The translations under genes and the position numbers were made by a program. From Massilia sp. Root351 (GTDB lineage: Bacteria > Pseudomonadota > Gammaproteobacteria > Burkholderiales > Burkholderiaceae_D), in contig NZ_LMDJ01000009.1 of the NCBI RefSeq assembly GCF_001425045.1, positions 28,909 through 92,908 on the forward strand: a stretch of 64,000 bases of DNA, in the 5' to 3' direction. The notes under the pieces were generated by a model. That model did no database searches and was not told where the DNA came from. It worked only from the letters and a program-made list of their open reading frames with translations. Of this stretch, positions 37,293-46,118 are shown in pieces (position 1 is the stretch's first letter; every line of letters starts with the position of its first letter).

Positions 37293-37846
37293 AACATCTC
37301 TTATTATCCCTGCTGCTGTCCGGCCTGCCTGCTTTCGCTGCGCAAGACATGGCCATCGTCTCCCGCCACAGCGCGGTGGTATTCCAGTGGAATCACTTTG
37401 GCTATTCCAATCCGGTGGCGCGTTTTGAAAAGATCGAAGGCAAACTGCTGCTGGACGAACAAGACCTGACAAAATCCTCCGTGACCGTAAAGCTGGCGCT
37501 GGATGGCTTGCGGACCGGGGTGGCCGCATTGGACGAGCATTTGAAAACAGACGAGTTTCTCGACGCCGCCCAATACCCCGACATTACATTCACCAGCACG
37601 GGCATTGAAAAAGGACCGATGGATACGCTGAAAATAAATGGCATGCTGTTCCTGCATGGCGTGACCAGGCCTATCGTGTTGAACGCGAAAATCAACAAGA
37701 TCAGTACCGATCCGGCGACGAAGAAGAGCAGGGCGGGCTTCGATGCCGAGGCCACCCTGAGGCGCTCGGACTTCGGCGTTGGCAAGTATGTGCCGTCGGT
37801 GGCGGATGAGCTGCCGGTCCGCATCACTTTGGAAGTGGGCGCATAG
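37289..37846 (+). CDS. YceI-family periplasmic protein
   Basis: A 185-residue periplasmic lipocalin-like protein of the YceI family, which binds isoprenoid or other lipidic ligands in a beta-barrel. A signal peptide (residues 1-17, ending AFA) is followed by the family pattern: SAVVFQWNHFGYSNPV, a central EHLKTDEFLDAAQYPDITF and the C-terminal FDAEATLRRSDFGVG. The ATG at 37289, with GGGAG upstream, overlaps the DUF1566 stop; an earlier in-frame start at 37262 would add nine non-signal residues and is less likely. The hairpin at 37868 ends the transcript. Confidence 0.9.
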   Translation: MKHLLLSLLLSGLPAFAAQDMAIVSRHSAVVFQWNHFGYSNPVARFEKIEGKLLLDEQDLTKSSVTVKLALDGLRTGVAALDEHLKTDEFLDAAQYPDITFTSTGIEKGPMDTLKINGMLFLHGVTRPIVLNAKINKISTDPATKKSRAGFDAEATLRRSDFGVGKYVPSVADELPVRITLEVGA

Positions 37847-37867
37847 CCAAGGGGCGTGGACGCAAAG

Positions 37868-37899
37868 AAGGGTTAGGAAGCCGAAGCTTGCTAACCCTT
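37868..37899. terminator. Terminator hairpin shared by yceI-like gene and tRNA-Lys
   Basis: AAGGGTTAG pairs with CTAACCCTT, and after one mismatch the inner AAGC/GCTT closes a CGAA loop, giving 13 pairs. On the minus strand TTCTTTG follows, a weak T-run. It can therefore stop the tRNA transcript, and from the other side the YceI transcript. Confidence 0.7.
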
Positions 37900-37918
37900 A
37901 TCTGTTCCTGCGTATTCG

Positions 37919-37994
37919 TGGTAGGCCGTGCGGGATTCGAACCTGCGACCAACGGATTAAAAGTCCGCTGCTCTACCAGCTGAGCTAACGACCC
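37919..37994 (-). tRNA. tRNA-Lys (anticodon TTT)
   Basis: The 76-base cloverleaf is complete on the minus strand. It has an acceptor stem starting GGGTCGT, D-arm GCTCAGCTGGTAGAGC, anticodon arm CGGACTTTTAATCCG with TTT in the loop, T-arm with GGTTCGAATCC, and an encoded CCA end. Confidence 0.97.
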
Positions 37995-38068
37995 GAAAGA
38001 GGCAGCATTATAGGGCGGCCTGCGGGTTTCGGCAAGCGCGAATTTCGTTCGCGAATTTCGTTCCGCAC

Positions 38069-38674
38069 TCATTCCTCGATTTGTTCCGGCACCTCCAGCC
38101 AGGCGATGCGGCCGCCGCCGGTCTCGCCTAGGCGCGCCATCAGCGCCACGGCGGCGCTGTCCTGCAGGCTGAAGTCGAAGCGCACCAGGTCGGCGTGCCG
38201 CACCTGGTCCAGGCGCGCCTCGGCCAGCTCGATCTCGCGCCGCATCAGTCCTTCCAGCGCGTACGGCACCTCGCAGCGCAGCGCGCGCAGCTTGACGATG
38301 GCGATCTTCTCGGCGCCCAGCAGCGCCTGTGCCACGCTGTCGGTGTAGGCGCGCACCAGGCCGCCCGCGCCCAGCTTCACGCCGCCGAAGTAGCGCACCA
38401 CCGTGGCCAGCACGCCTTCCAGGTCCTGGTGGCGCAGCACGTCCAGCATGGGCCGGCCGGCGGTGCCGCTGGGCTCACCGTCGTCGACTGCAGCGGACTG
38501 GCCGCCCGCCAGCAGCGACCAGCAAACGTGCGCTGCGCCCGGATGCTGCGCCCATAATTCCGCCACCACCTTTTGCGCCGACGCACGGTCCGCCATCGGC
38601 TGCACGCAGGCGATGAAGCGGCTTTTCTTGATGATCAGTTCGTGATGGACTGCGCTGGTAATGGTCTGCGGCAT
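38069..38674 (-). CDS. yigZ: IMPACT/YigZ family protein
   Basis: A 201-residue cytosolic protein of the UPF0029/IMPACT family. The N-terminal half has the conserved SRFIACVQPM, the central signature DDGEPSGTAGRPML and RYFGGVKLGAGGLVRAY, and a C-terminal ferredoxin-like domain follows. Bacterial members are of uncertain function; the eukaryotic relative acts in translational control. The start MPQTITS at 38674 was chosen because the longer frame runs into the divergent helicase gene. Confidence 0.92.
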   Translation of the reverse strand: MPQTITSAVHHELIIKKSRFIACVQPMADRASAQKVVAELWAQHPGAAHVCWSLLAGGQSAAVDDGEPSGTAGRPMLDVLRHQDLEGVLATVVRYFGGVKLGAGGLVRAYTDSVAQALLGAEKIAIVKLRALRCEVPYALEGLMRREIELAEARLDQVRHADLVRFDFSLQDSAAVALMARLGETGGGRIAWLEVPEQIEE

Positions 38675-38729
38675 GGCGCGATTGTACAGCCTTGCTATAC
38701 TCGCCTTCAACTCAACCCTGCGACACGAT

Positions 38730-40688
38730 ATGACCAGCATCACCGAAGAACAAGACCTTGGCGACGACGACCTCCTGTGCCAGCAACTGGGTTTGCCCGG
38801 AAAGGGCGTGAGCCTGGTGAAGATGGAGGGGCGCGTTTTCCTGCGCATTGCCGGCCAGGTGCAGGCCGAAGGCTTGACCGTGCCATACCAGCTGGTGCCC
38901 GCTCAGGGCGTGCTGGCCAAGCCTTCCAAGTGGCGCAAGATGGACCCCGAGGCGCGCAGCGCGCTGCTGCGCGAACGCAGCGGCGACAAGGCAATCGAGG
39001 AACTGCACCGGCACGTGACCGGCTTCGTGCACGAGATGGCGGCCGCCGCCGAGGACTACGACCTGGACGCGATGAGCTTCCTGCATACTTTGGCCGACAT
39101 GCAGACCTCCTCGCTGGCGGGCGAGGTGTTCGACCGTATCCGCCAGCGCCTGGACCACGCCATCGAGCGCCAGACCGAGGAGCGCTACGCCGAGCGCACC
39201 AAGCAGAGCATCAACCTGGCCGAGTATCCGGATTCGTTCGAGGTGGCGAGCCGCCTGCCGCGCCGCTTCATCGCACTGCTGGGTCCCACCAATTCCGGCA
39301 AGACCCACCGCGCGATTGAGGCGCTGGCCAAGGCGCCAAGCGGCATCTACCTGGCGCCGCTGCGGCTGCTGGCGCTGGAGAACTACGAGCGCCTGCAGGC
39401 ATTCAAACAGCACGGCAAGCCGCTGGCGGTAAGCCTGGTGACGGGCGAGGAGCGCCGGCTGGCGGAAGGCGCCACGCACGTGGCGAGCACGGTGGAGATG
39501 CTCGACACCCGCACCCCGGTCGATGTTGCGGTGATCGACGAGATCCAGATGCTGGCGGACCGCGACCGCGGCGCCGCCTGGACGGCCGCCGTGTGCGGCG
39601 CGCCGGCGCGCACCGTCTACCTGGTGGGCGCGCCCGAAGCGCGGCGCGCCATCGAGGCGCTGGCCGAGCGGCTGGAGTGTCCGCTGGAGGTGCACGTGCT
39701 GAAGCGCAAGGCGCCGCTGTCGATGGAGCATACCTCGGTGCGCAAGGTGCGCAACCTGCGCAAGGGCGACGCGGTGATCGCGTTCTCGCGCCGCGAAGTG
39801 CTGATGTGGCGCGACATGGTGACCGAAGCCGGCTTGTCGGTGGCCACCGTGTACGGCAACCTGTCGCCTGAGGTACGGCGTGCGCAGGCGCAGCGCTTCC
39901 GCGAAGGCCAGGCCGACGTGGTGGTGGGCACGGACGCGATTGCGATGGGCCTGAACATGCCGATCTCGCGCATCGTCATGACCACCAGCGTGAAGTACAA
40001 CGGCTACGAGGAAGAGGAAATCTCGGCCGCGCTGGCGCGCCAGATCGCCGGCCGCGCGGGTCGCTTCGGCCTCCACGAGGAAGGCCTGGTGGCCGGCTTC
40101 GACGACGACACGCACCAGGTGATGCGCGCGCTGCTGAAGGAGAAGCTGGCGCCGCTCAACACCAGCGGCTTCTCGGTGGCGCCGACGCTGGAGCATCTGC
40201 ACCGCATTGCCTCGGTCACCAGCGAGACCTCGCTGTCCAAGCTGCTCAAGCGCTTCGTGCACAACATCGACGTGCCGGACGGTTTTTTCTATCCCCGTAT
40301 CACGGAAGACCAGACCATCCGCGCCGAGTGGCTGGACAGCCTGCCGCTGTCGGTGGCGGACAAGTTCACGCTGTCGCTGGTGCCGGTGTCGAGCAAGGTG
40401 ATGACCCTGCAGCGGGCCTGGGAGCACTGGGCCATGTCGCTCTCGCGCGGCAAGGCCACGCGCCTGAAGGCGGACGACTATGCGCTGTCCTACCTGTCGC
40501 TGCAGGAGGTGGAGGACACCTGCCGCCTGTATTCCGCCTATGCCTGGCTGGGCTACCGGCGGCCGGAATTCTTCCCCGATATCGAACTGGCGCAGGAATT
40601 GTCGCGCCACGCCTCAGAGCGCGTGGACTCGATCCTGCAGGAGCAGAACGCCGTCAACCGCAAGCGCAATCCGAAGCGCTTCCGCTGA
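38730..40688 (+). CDS. SUV3-like DExH-box RNA helicase
   Basis: A 652-residue helicase resembling mitochondrial SUV3, an RNA-degradosome enzyme. An N-terminal helical region (to about residue 175) precedes the ATPase core. Motif I is GPTNSGKTH (185-193) and motif II is DEIQ (270-273), the variant typical of SUV3; motif VI is QIAGRAGRFG. A C-terminal SUV3 region follows. It probably unwinds structured RNA during decay. The ATG at 38730 (MTSITEEQ) is used because the frame above it enters the yigZ promoter. Its stop codon directly abuts that of the convergent DUF4450 gene, so there is no room for an independent terminator. Confidence 0.9.
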   Translation: MTSITEEQDLGDDDLLCQQLGLPGKGVSLVKMEGRVFLRIAGQVQAEGLTVPYQLVPAQGVLAKPSKWRKMDPEARSALLRERSGDKAIEELHRHVTGFVHEMAAAAEDYDLDAMSFLHTLADMQTSSLAGEVFDRIRQRLDHAIERQTEERYAERTKQSINLAEYPDSFEVASRLPRRFIALLGPTNSGKTHRAIEALAKAPSGIYLAPLRLLALENYERLQAFKQHGKPLAVSLVTGEERRLAEGATHVASTVEMLDTRTPVDVAVIDEIQMLADRDRGAAWTAAVCGAPARTVYLVGAPEARRAIEALAERLECPLEVHVLKRKAPLSMEHTSVRKVRNLRKGDAVIAFSRREVLMWRDMVTEAGLSVATVYGNLSPEVRRAQAQRFREGQADVVVGTDAIAMGLNMPISRIVMTTSVKYNGYEEEEISAALARQIAGRAGRFGLHEEGLVAGFDDDTHQVMRALLKEKLAPLNTSGFSVAPTLEHLHRIASVTSETSLSKLLKRFVHNIDVPDGFFYPRITEDQTIRAEWLDSLPLSVADKFTLSLVPVSSKVMTLQRAWEHWAMSLSRGKATRLKADDYALSYLSLQEVEDTCRLYSAYAWLGYRRPEFFPDIELAQELSRHASERVDSILQEQNAVNRKRNPKRFR

Positions 40689-43600
40689 TCAGGGACGTTC
40701 CAGCGTCACGCTCATCAGGCCGACCACGCTGTCGTTGCTGAGCGTGCGCACGGTCAGGCTGCGCAAGGTCCGGTTCGGGTCGAGGGCGATCGCCAGCGCG
40801 GTGGCTGCGCCGCCCGGCACAGCCTGGCCGCTGCTTTGAAGGCGCACCGTTCCGGTCTTCAGGTCCACGCGCGGCGGCACGGGCTGCGGGCGGCTGAACT
40901 GGTAGTCGTCGATGAAATAGTCCTGCTCGATGGGCCACCAGTTGACCGGGTTGTGCAGCGCCAGGCGCGCCGTGCCGCCGTCCGCGTAGCGCACCACCAC
41001 TTCGCCGTTGTCGATGCGGCTTTGCATGAAGTTGGTGGAGCCTGCCATCAGCAGCCAAGCCTGGCGTGCCTTGCCCTCGAGCGGGATCTCGACCGCCTTG
41101 GGGTAGTTGTCCCATTGCGAGGTGAAGACGATGTTGCGCGCGTCCGCCGTTCCCGGCGTGGCGAAGGTGACGCCGTTGGGCATGGACAGCTTGCCGCCGT
41201 TGGCCGCCGCCGTGGCGCGCAGTCCGCTGTCGTCGATTTCCGCCGTCGCGTTGACGTGCCCGGCCCAAGCGCCTATGCCTTGCGCGGGCAGCGACAACGA
41301 GACAAAGGGCGAGCGCGGCGACTGGTATTTGCCGGGCCTGAAGATGTCCGTTACCCGCTCGTTGAAGTAGGGCGCGAGCGGGATGGCCTCGAGCGTCGCG
41401 CCGGTCTTGTCGATGCTCCAGTCGCTTGCAAGCGGTTGCGCGGACGCTGCAGCGGCTGCAGGAGCGGCCGGTGCCGGGAGACTGGCGGCAGCCGTTTCGG
41501 CCGCGACAGGCTCCCCGGCCCATTCGATCACGATGGCGGTGTCGCGCGTCATCGCCGCCTGGATCAGCAGCGCTGGCTGGCCGACGGCGGCGCGGTCCGC
41601 TTGCCAATTGGCGGGTGCGCCGTTGACGGTGATGCGCTGCACGCGCCGGTAGGCTTTCGGTATGCGCAGCGTAAGCTGCCTGAAGCGCAACACGCGCTGC
41701 GAGGAGTGCGCCGATGCAGGCTGCGCAGGCTGGGATATGCTCCAGCGCTCCGTCCTGCCGCTGCGCGCAAAGTCCAGTCCCAGGTCCGGATGCGCCAGGC
41801 GTGCGCGCTGCCAGGCCGCAGGGAAGCCGGGGCGCACGGTCAAGGTTCCCGCCAGCGCGTCCGGCGCCACGCCGAACAGCCCTTCCACGATGGCGCGCGA
41901 CATCACGCCCGCGCCGTCGGCGAAGTCGCGCTGGGATTCGCGGCGGTAGGCGTCCAGGTAGTTCATGCTGCCCACGTTGCCGGGCGAGATGCCCATGTAC
42001 ATGCTGGCCAGCAGCGCGCCCTTCGCCAGCACGAAGGCATCCTCGGCGCGGCCGGCCTGCCACAGCGCCAGGGCAGTGTGCAGGTTTTCACCCATGACCA
42101 CGTTGTTGATGGACCAAGAGTAGGGCATCCAGTTGGTGGTGGGCAGCACGTGGTAGGCCGCGTCGGCCGGCACGCCGGGGCCGCTGACGGGAATGGGCTT
42201 CAGGTGCCGCTTCAGTGCGGACGCCATGCGCCACGCCTCCTGCGGCGTGGGCACGCCGGAGTCGATGGTGTGATAGAAGGTCCACAGGCCGTAGCTGGGG
42301 TGGAGCAGCTGCCCGCCCAGCAGGTCTTTGTACTCGGCGAATGCACCCGGCTCGGGCATCCATAAATAAGTACGCATGGCTTGCGCGATCAGCTCCGCCT
42401 CGCGCTTGTAGGGTTGGGCGTCCTTGCCGAGCAGGCGGGCGATGCGCGCCGCGCTGCGGTTGGCGTAGACGTTGTAGGCCGACGCGTGGCTGGCGCCGCC
42501 GCCGTTGTAATACAAGTCGTCGCTGGCCCAGATGTTGGCGTAGGCTTCATACAGCGGCAGCTTGCCGGGGCCGAACTCGCGCCGGAACAGGCGCCGTTCC
42601 CATGCCAGGTGACGCTCGATCACCGGCCAGGCGCTGCGTGCATATTCCAGGTCGCCGGTCCACAGCAGATGCCGGAACAGCGCGTCCATGAAGACCATGT
42701 TCATGTCGTAGTGCGAGTTGGACAGGTCGCCATTGGAGTGCAGTCCGGCTTCATTGCGCGCCAGGTGAGTGGCGCTGTCGGCGGGCGGCAGCGCGGCGGG
42801 AATGGGCTGGGTGTTCTGGCGCGGGGTCCACGCGTCCAGGTTCTGGCGTGCCCGGGCGTGCCAGCCCAGCGCGTCCAGCGCATACGGGCCACGCCAGCCC
42901 AGCAGCCTGGTGCGCCAGGCGATGGCGCCGTGCATGATGGCCTGGTCGGCCTCGTCCCACAATGCATCGGCGGCCACGCCGAGCGCGCCCATGGCCGCGT
43001 TCAGGTAGGGATCCGGGGTGTCGATGCTGACGGCGCGGCGCACCGCGTCGAAGTGTTGCCGCGTGTCGTCAAACAGTGCGGGCAACTGCTCCCTGGTATA
43101 CATGGGTGCCAGCGGAACAGCCTTGCGGACGCGCGCTGCCGGCTTGCCGGCGGTGACGGCCTTGTATTGGTCCAGATCTTGCGCCGGGGCGCCGCCCGGA
43201 AGGCGCTGCAGCGACAGCAGCAGCGGGGCGCCGTTCTGCAGCGCCACGCGGCCGACCACGATGGGGGACGTTGCCGCTGGGGGCGCTTCGTCGCCGGCAC
43301 CGCCGAGCAGTGCGGGCAGGGCATTCCAGTTGGCGCCGTCGGCAATGCGCAGCGTGCTGCCTTGCGGCGCCACGCCGGCAATGGCGGCCACGCGGCCGTC
43401 CACCGTAAAGCCTTCCGTTTCCAGCTTGATTCGGTTACCGCTGGCGTAGGCGGGCTTGAACTGGAAGTACTCGCTGATGGCTACCTTTTCGGTGCCTATG
43501 TCGCCATCGCGCACGCCGCGCGCGCCATTCACGCCGCCATACGCCCACGCCAGTTCGGCGCCGGCTGGCATTCCCTGCGCCTCGGTTCGGACGATGAGGC

Positions 43601-44045
43601 CTTCCGTGCGCGCGTACGCCAGCACCACCACGCTCAGCACAGCGTTTGCGCCGAACACCGGATCGCGGATTTCATAGCGCAGTTCACCCGGCCGGTAGCG
43701 CGTGGTAATGGAAGCCGCCTGGTGCAGCCAGACCGCGCCCGCCGGCGTACGCACGGCCAGGCGCAGGTTGCCGCCCCGGCCGGGCAGGTAGAGCAGGAAT
43801 TCGGGCTTGTCGCCGCCGTCGGCGCGGAAGGCGGTGTTGCCGCCGTAGAGCGGGCGGTTGAAAAACTCGGCGCCATTGTCGATGACGAAGTCCTGCCCGT
43901 CCGGCCGGTAGCGCAAGGCTTGCTGGACCTGTCCTTCCAGGTTGGGCCGCAGCCCGGCGGTGGCGGAGGGCGCGGCGCCGGCGGCGGTGGCGGCGGCCTG
44001 CGCCAGCAGGGCGGCGGCCAAGGCGTGGCGGGCAAAGCTGTTCAT
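40689..44045 (-). CDS. DUF4450 glycosidase-like exported protein
   Basis: A 1118-residue exported protein. After a signal peptide (about residues 1-24) comes a beta-rich N-terminal region with LRYRPDGQDFVIDNGAEF and RPLYGGNTAFR, which I recognise as DUF4450. A central alpha/alpha toroid of the six-hairpin glycosidase type (about 340-740) and C-terminal beta-sandwiches follow. The family is linked to plant-polysaccharide use in other bacteria, but no activity is established from sequence. An Ala/Pro-rich linker (about 850-875) separates the last part. The start is the ATG at 44045; a TTG lies one codon earlier. Confidence 0.7.
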   Translation of the reverse strand: MNSFARHALAAALLAQAAATAAGAAPSATAGLRPNLEGQVQQALRYRPDGQDFVIDNGAEFFNRPLYGGNTAFRADGGDKPEFLLYLPGRGGNLRLAVRTPAGAVWLHQAASITTRYRPGELRYEIRDPVFGANAVLSVVVLAYARTEGLIVRTEAQGMPAGAELAWAYGGVNGARGVRDGDIGTEKVAISEYFQFKPAYASGNRIKLETEGFTVDGRVAAIAGVAPQGSTLRIADGANWNALPALLGGAGDEAPPAATSPIVVGRVALQNGAPLLLSLQRLPGGAPAQDLDQYKAVTAGKPAARVRKAVPLAPMYTREQLPALFDDTRQHFDAVRRAVSIDTPDPYLNAAMGALGVAADALWDEADQAIMHGAIAWRTRLLGWRGPYALDALGWHARARQNLDAWTPRQNTQPIPAALPPADSATHLARNEAGLHSNGDLSNSHYDMNMVFMDALFRHLLWTGDLEYARSAWPVIERHLAWERRLFRREFGPGKLPLYEAYANIWASDDLYYNGGGASHASAYNVYANRSAARIARLLGKDAQPYKREAELIAQAMRTYLWMPEPGAFAEYKDLLGGQLLHPSYGLWTFYHTIDSGVPTPQEAWRMASALKRHLKPIPVSGPGVPADAAYHVLPTTNWMPYSWSINNVVMGENLHTALALWQAGRAEDAFVLAKGALLASMYMGISPGNVGSMNYLDAYRRESQRDFADGAGVMSRAIVEGLFGVAPDALAGTLTVRPGFPAAWQRARLAHPDLGLDFARSGRTERWSISQPAQPASAHSSQRVLRFRQLTLRIPKAYRRVQRITVNGAPANWQADRAAVGQPALLIQAAMTRDTAIVIEWAGEPVAAETAAASLPAPAAPAAAAASAQPLASDWSIDKTGATLEAIPLAPYFNERVTDIFRPGKYQSPRSPFVSLSLPAQGIGAWAGHVNATAEIDDSGLRATAAANGGKLSMPNGVTFATPGTADARNIVFTSQWDNYPKAVEIPLEGKARQAWLLMAGSTNFMQSRIDNGEVVVRYADGGTARLALHNPVNWWPIEQDYFIDDYQFSRPQPVPPRVDLKTGTVRLQSSGQAVPGGAATALAIALDPNRTLRSLTVRTLSNDSVVGLMSVTLERP

Positions 44046-44321
44046 CAAGTCCCCAGCAGTCAGTATCGAGAGATGATAGCGGTAGCGGCCATGCCTGTGC
44101 CTGCAGGGCGGATCATCTTTGTGATTGTTCTCGCCAAAGGCCTGCGCCGCAAACCAGGCCCGGATTCGTGCAGTTCATCCCCGCGAAACCACCGTCCATC
44201 CCACTCCGCGTTGTGCCGGCAGCGCCGATTGCCTACAGTGCTATCAACCGGCCACACATATGACTGATGGCTGGCCCTGGCAGTTTTCCGAATCGAACAA
44301 ATACTATGGATGGGGCAGATC

Positions 44322-44759
44322 ATGAAAAAAATTACTCTGGCAGTGATGCTGGGCGTGGCGTCGCTGGCTGCTGTTGCGCAAACCAATCAGGCCGAAGAGT
44401 CGGTGCAGGTGCCGGGGCGCGCGCTCAAGATCGAGCTGCCGGCGATGCCGCTGCACATGGACCGCGACCAGAACGGCGCGTTCCGTGGCAGCTACTCGCT
44501 GTCCAATGGCCAGGTGCTGCACTTGCGCCAGTATGGCTCCGGTCCCGCGCTGTACGCCGAAATTGACGAGCAGGGCCCGCGCAAGCTGGTGGCCGCTTCG
44601 CCCAGCTCCTTCGTGGCACAGGACCGCTCGCTGAAGATTACGCTGGACATGAAACCGGACGGCGATGCCGGCGGCGAGGTGCTGATGAAAGTGCCCGCGC
44701 AGCGCATGGCGGACGGCAGCATGAGCCAGTCGCGGGTGGTGTCGGCAACGGTACGCTAA
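44322..44759 (+). CDS. Small secreted protein, paralogue of the gene at 30434
   Basis: A 145-residue protein with a signal peptide ending AVA-QT (about residue 20). It aligns along its whole mature length with the protein at 30434-30874, sharing SLSNGQVL, YAEI, SSFVAQDRSLKI and GGEVLMKVPA. The function is unknown. It has no cysteines and no catalytic pattern. The start is the ATG at 44322 (MKKITL), matching its paralogue. It stands alone downstream of a 276-base divergent region shared with the DUF4450 gene, in which I see no clear site. Confidence 0.7.
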   Translation: MKKITLAVMLGVASLAAVAQTNQAEESVQVPGRALKIELPAMPLHMDRDQNGAFRGSYSLSNGQVLHLRQYGSGPALYAEIDEQGPRKLVAASPSSFVAQDRSLKITLDMKPDGDAGGEVLMKVPAQRMADGSMSQSRVVSATVR

Positions 44760-44839
44760 GCGCAAGGCGGCGCCGCCGCGTGCTTCGTCGCGCACGCCGC
44801 TGCGCACTGCGTGGCGCACGATTGAGCATGTTTGCGCAC

Positions 44840-44873
44840 GATTCATGCGCCTGTCATTTTACGTCCCTAGAAT
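44840..44873 (+). promoter_or_regulatory. Possible Pho box and -10 element before glpQ
   Basis: GATTCAT-GCGC-CTGTCAT (44840-44857) has the layout of a PhoB box: two 7-base repeats 11 bases apart, the second matching the consensus exactly and the first at 4 of 7. After exactly 10 bases comes TAGAAT (44868-44873), the usual distance to the -10 in Pho promoters. No -35 consensus is present, as in such promoters. Confidence 0.5.
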
Positions 44874-44905
44874 CCGCCCATTGTTAATTTCTCAAGGGGC
44901 GGAAT

Positions 44906-46078
44906 ATGAAGTATGTACAGGGCTTGATGGTTGTTTGCGCCGCCGGCGCGCTGAGCGCTTGCGGCAGCGGCGACGGGTTTTCCTTGCCCACGCTGGACGG
45001 CAAGCCGGCGCTGGTGGTGGCGCATCGCGGCGCAGGCGGCACGCTGCCCGAGGAAACCGTGGAGGCGTACGCGCGGGCTATCGAGCAGGGCGCGGACGCC
45101 ATCGAGCCGGACGTCATTTCCACCAAGGACGGCGTGCTGATCGCGCGCCACGACCCCAACCTGGCCTTCAGCACCGACGTGGCGCAGCATCCCGAATTCG
45201 CTTCCCGCAAGCGCAAGCTGAGCGTGGACGGCGAACTGCAGGAAGGCTGGTTCGCCAGCGACTTCACGCTGGCCGAGATCAAGACCCTGGGCGGCATCTC
45301 GACCGATGCCGAGCGGCCGCAGGAATTCAACGGCAAGTTCAAGATTGCGACCATCCAGGAAGTGGTGGACATGATCAAGAAGAGCGGCCGCAATATCGCG
45401 CTGTACGCGGAAACCAAGAACCCCACCTTCCACCGCCAGCAAGGCGTGCCGCTGGAAGACAGGCTGCTGGCGCTGCTGGCCGCCGCCGGCTGGAACGACA
45501 GGAGCGCGCCGGTGTTCCTGCAGAGCTTTGAGCCAGGCAGCCTGAAATACATGCGCGGCAAGGGTTCCACCGTGAAGATGGTGCAGCTGATCGATGCCGA
45601 CGATGTGGACCTGAAAACCGGTGCGCTGACCTTTGCCGCGCCATACGACCGCCCGTACGACTGGGCCCAGGCGGGCGACAAGCGCCTGTTCAGCGCCATG
45701 GTGACGCCGGCCGGCCTGGCCGAGATCAAGACCTACGCCGACGGCATCGGCCCGTGGAAGCGCTACATCGTCAGCGTGAAAGGCACCGTGGGCGCGGACG
45801 GCAAGGTCGCGGATGTGAACGGCGACGGCAAGGTCAACGAAGCGGACACCACCTCGCAGCCGGCCAGCACCCTGGTGGCGGACGCGCACAAGGCCGGCCT
45901 GTTCGTCCATCCCTACACCTTCCGCAACGAAGCACGCCGCCTGGCCGCCGACTACAAGGGCGATCCCAAGGCCGAATTGAAGCAGTTCTACGCGCTGGGC
46001 GTGGACGGCGTGTTCGCCGACTTTGCCGACACCGCACTGGCTGCGCGCGCCGAGTACCTGAAGCAAGTGGGCTACTAA
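44906..46078 (+). CDS. glpQ: Glycerophosphodiester phosphodiesterase, lipoprotein
   Basis: A 390-residue GlpQ-type enzyme that cleaves glycerophosphodiesters to glycerol-3-phosphate and an alcohol. A lipobox (ALSAC, then GSGD) anchors it in the envelope. The catalytic strand VVAHRGAGGTLPEET and the second motif LIARHDPNLAF carry the expected His, Arg, Glu and Asp residues. An insertion (about 293-325) contains DVNGDGKVNEAD at 303-314, a dockerin/EF-hand type calcium loop not usual for the family. AAGGGGCGG precedes the ATG. A possible Pho box lies upstream, which would fit a role in phosphate scavenging. Confidence 0.88.
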   Translation: MKYVQGLMVVCAAGALSACGSGDGFSLPTLDGKPALVVAHRGAGGTLPEETVEAYARAIEQGADAIEPDVISTKDGVLIARHDPNLAFSTDVAQHPEFASRKRKLSVDGELQEGWFASDFTLAEIKTLGGISTDAERPQEFNGKFKIATIQEVVDMIKKSGRNIALYAETKNPTFHRQQGVPLEDRLLALLAAAGWNDRSAPVFLQSFEPGSLKYMRGKGSTVKMVQLIDADDVDLKTGALTFAAPYDRPYDWAQAGDKRLFSAMVTPAGLAEIKTYADGIGPWKRYIVSVKGTVGADGKVADVNGDGKVNEADTTSQPASTLVADAHKAGLFVHPYTFRNEARRLAADYKGDPKAELKQFYALGVDGVFADFADTALAARAEYLKQVGY

Positions 46079-46118
46079 GCCGGCCGTTGAGCCGGCCGGC
46101 CAGCTAAGTGCCGAGTTG

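Noticed and set aside
40689..42063. Second minus-strand frame (469 codons) inside the DUF4450 gene
   Set aside because: Arg/Ala-rich frame-shifted reading of the same region; the DUF4450 frame is continuous, with signal peptide and domain motifs.
46079..46096. GCCGGC-CGTTGA-GCCGGC as a strong terminator of glpQ
   Set aside because: The stem is only 6 bp and no T-run follows; noted only as a possible weak hairpin.
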